Source of the DNA: Saccharopolyspora soli | Lineage (GTDB): Bacteria; Actinomycetota; Actinomycetes; Mycobacteriales; Pseudonocardiaceae | Assembly: GCF_022678645.1 (NCBI RefSeq) | Contig: NZ_JALBWV010000031.1 | Coordinates: 1-64,000, forward strand | Length of the DNA stretch: 64,000 bases | Direction: 5' to 3' | Shown: positions 63,601-64,000 of the stretch, in pieces | How positions within the stretch are numbered: the first letter of the stretch is position 1 | Layout of the letters: each line of letters opens with the position of its first letter | The notes under the pieces: generated by a model | Seen by the model: only the letters and a program-made list of their open reading frames with translations | Told to the model about the DNA's origin: nothing | The model's database searches: none | Program-made: the position numbers and the translations under genes

Positions 63601-63933
63601 CGCACCACCGCGCCCGATCCCGGTTGGGGTTCGGCCGATGTCGGCTGGAAGGCTGCGGAAGCGCTGCTGCAGTCCCAGCAGCAGGTCCAGGAGACCACTG
63701 CGGCCGGGCTGCCCAAGCGGGTGCCCAAAACGAATCTGGTGCCCGGTTCGGCAGCCCCGCGCTCGCCGCAGGCGCCCCGCCGCAAGCCCACCACCACGCG
63801 CTCGGCGGATGCCGTGCGCGGCCGGATGGCGAACTTCCAGCAGGGCGTCAAACGCGGTAGGCATTCCAAGGCCGAACCGGTTTCCACCGAACCACCCCGC
63901 TCGAATCCGAGCCGTCCCGAGGAGCAGGAGTGA
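60637..63933 (+). CDS. Conservon sensor kinase (CvnA-like, nitrate-sensor type)
   Basis: 1098-aa membrane protein. TM1 (~48-66), an outer all-helical NIT/nitrate-sensing-like domain (~70-340), TM2 (~348-366), HAMP (~367-440), then a DHp-like helix and an HATPase with LLENATVFSNPDTEV (N box ~560), RDRGVGIDGSEL (G1) and MGLFVVGQLARRHN. The last ~430 residues are disordered and Pro/Glu-rich. No clear phosphorylatable His-box (HE-x-x-P), as is typical of CvnA proteins, which signal through GTPase and Roadblock partners. GTG at 60637 follows GGAGAGG. The stop overlaps the next gene (GTGA). Confidence 0.88.
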   Translation: MAVSNMSAAAQETGMLNNDPATGPGAPAQPAVRTKKLWLRNWRLRYKMAAVLLVPTLAALAVGGIRVYDGLATQSRLSTIVEQVELAQRTANLTHELQRERDFAIVLTTVHSPAAQGDYATQNQRVDVATRQLRAFDARVATFSPEVNSAYQGAVDRLNSLGALRSTIGTGFTGPQTLVAYNSVLDSLLQINRTVATSAGNTQVSETARASEALGRAKEQLAQQRSILLSAGMLNRFITGQTDAVRAANARFEAAYAEFENAADPQQRSLYAARVAGAEVDRSEQIEQTALIAADRDDSLGINPLEWGQESGKRTDLVRSVENEVLGDFHDDAASLADAAQWSLIRDSGLLLLLLVVAFSVAFYIARSILRPLRTLRSGAMEIAQHGLPDAINRVNENPGSANQITVPPVPVHSREEIGQVARTFDAVHQQALRLAAEQALLRTNVNDLFVNLARRSQTLVQRQLALIDRLEQDEQDPDQLSSLFELDHLATRMRRNNENLLILGGTDLTRRMMRPVPLNEVLGAAVSEVEQYARVAVVDAPDLAIQGRVVNDFVHLVAELLENATVFSNPDTEVTVRTAYRRQELVIEIRDRGVGIDGSELADINDRLTRPPEIDVAVSRRMGLFVVGQLARRHNILVELHNNDNLEGGVTATVHLAGEFVVQLTPDGPMPMPDVPRSAIAEDRRDPVSETGTHLGLAAAFGGRAAAGGDRGYDPPTERAALPSLAGIEQATAFTQLPQQDSRQDEPDFNDTELVAPYSVTVSSGSSGDSFGATDVPEWEDAPKAPADDVVRADQWPREENLGSPPPDGFDGRCGVPPEPVESADLFHSPYEAEKTAQFTPTDYRYGLDEPVHNGSGFNGAGLGGAGFGTADSGGAADNGTRQEPAPVARTQGGGPVEGTEGRSPAFADDEPRGTSWDMDDAPTQRLPIYEAVLSQWFRESDVDEEPVATTTSAPAELEPIQPEPIQPSAPPVAEPSFPAEPVNEVPRTTAPDPGWGSADVGWKAAEALLQSQQQVQETTAAGLPKRVPKTNLVPGSAAPRSPQAPRRKPTTTRSADAVRGRMANFQQGVKRGRHSKAEPVSTEPPRSNPSRPEEQE

Positions 63934-64000
63934 ACGGGTCCGTGCAGCAACCGATGAGCAGCAACAGCTTCAGTTGGCTGATCACCGACTTCGTGCGTCG
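63930..64000 (+). CDS. Roadblock/LC7 protein (CvnB-like), truncated by window end
   Basis: Only the first ~23 codons are in view. GTG at 63930 overlaps the kinase stop by 4 bp; an in-frame ATG is at 63954. MSSNSFSWLITDFVRR is the typical N-terminus of actinobacterial Roadblock/LC7 proteins that follow the conservon kinase. The expected continuation (DUF742, then a GTPase) lies outside the window. Confidence 0.8.
   Translation, partial: MNGSVQQPMSSNSFSWLITDFVR

Overview
The window is high-GC actinobacterial chromosome. GTG and TTG starts are frequent, and the gene set is typical of Pseudonocardiales: a rimP-nusA-ylxR-infB-rbfA-nrnA-truB-ribF-rpsO-pnp block, ThyX, a bacterial XPB helicase, the dapA-RNase J pair and the start of a conservon. 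I infer a Saccharopolyspora-like organism, but no 16S gene is present to confirm the genus. I saw no rRNA, tRNA, CRISPR, prophage or insertion sequence. The first ~110 bases are homopolymer-rich and look like damaged sequence at a contig end.

Layout: 1-4258 carries a HAD phosphatase, a YjbQ protein, a class V aminotransferase-like protein, a membrane protein, and a DUF4439 plus lipoprotein pair. 4822-20392 is the translation and RNA block (rimP, nusA, ylxR, infB, DUF503, rbfA, nrnA, then a MATE exporter, truB, ribF, an XRE regulator, thpR, rpsO, pnp). 20521-23224 has an M16 peptidase, dapB and a small membrane protein. 23697-29250 is a distinct accessory group: a secreted SBP56-like propeller protein, a large membrane protein, a YeeE/YedE-type sulfur/selenium transporter and two tiny secreted proteins. 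29672-35174 holds a VTT-like membrane protein, a GNAT enzyme, a YcaQ-type DNA glycosylase, an HxlR regulator divergent from an F420-reductase-like protein, and a ribbon-helix-helix/DUF4097 pair. 35338-41244 has thyX, a receptor Ser/Thr kinase, a DinB-like protein, dapA and RNase J. 41471-46672 has a chaplin-like secreted protein, a CoxG-like protein, menC, a SUFU-like protein and XPB. 46850-51374 is a two-component system joined to ApbE, a secreted FMN-binding protein and a membrane flavoreductase. 51514-54524 has two related Cys-rich anchored proteins flanking an NCS1 permease. 54619-59733 has a benzoylformate decarboxylase-like enzyme and a NitT/TauT/SsuA-type ABC importer. 60637-64000 is the conservon kinase followed by a truncated Roadblock gene.

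The most unusual content is not protein coding. Several families of structured intergenic repeats recur. One is a ~140-200 bp multi-stem element in five copies whose 16-bp arms differ between copies but still pair. Another is a 44-bp hairpin in four copies with invariant 9-bp outer arms. A third is a 47-bp hairpin in two copies. There is also a palindrome built on CGATTTCGCGCGAAATCG in two copies, and a 25-nt motif upstream of both XPB and the flavin electron-transfer operon. Within the coding part, the SBP56/YeeE/mini-secreted-protein group and the flavin electron-transfer operon are the best candidates for less-described systems.
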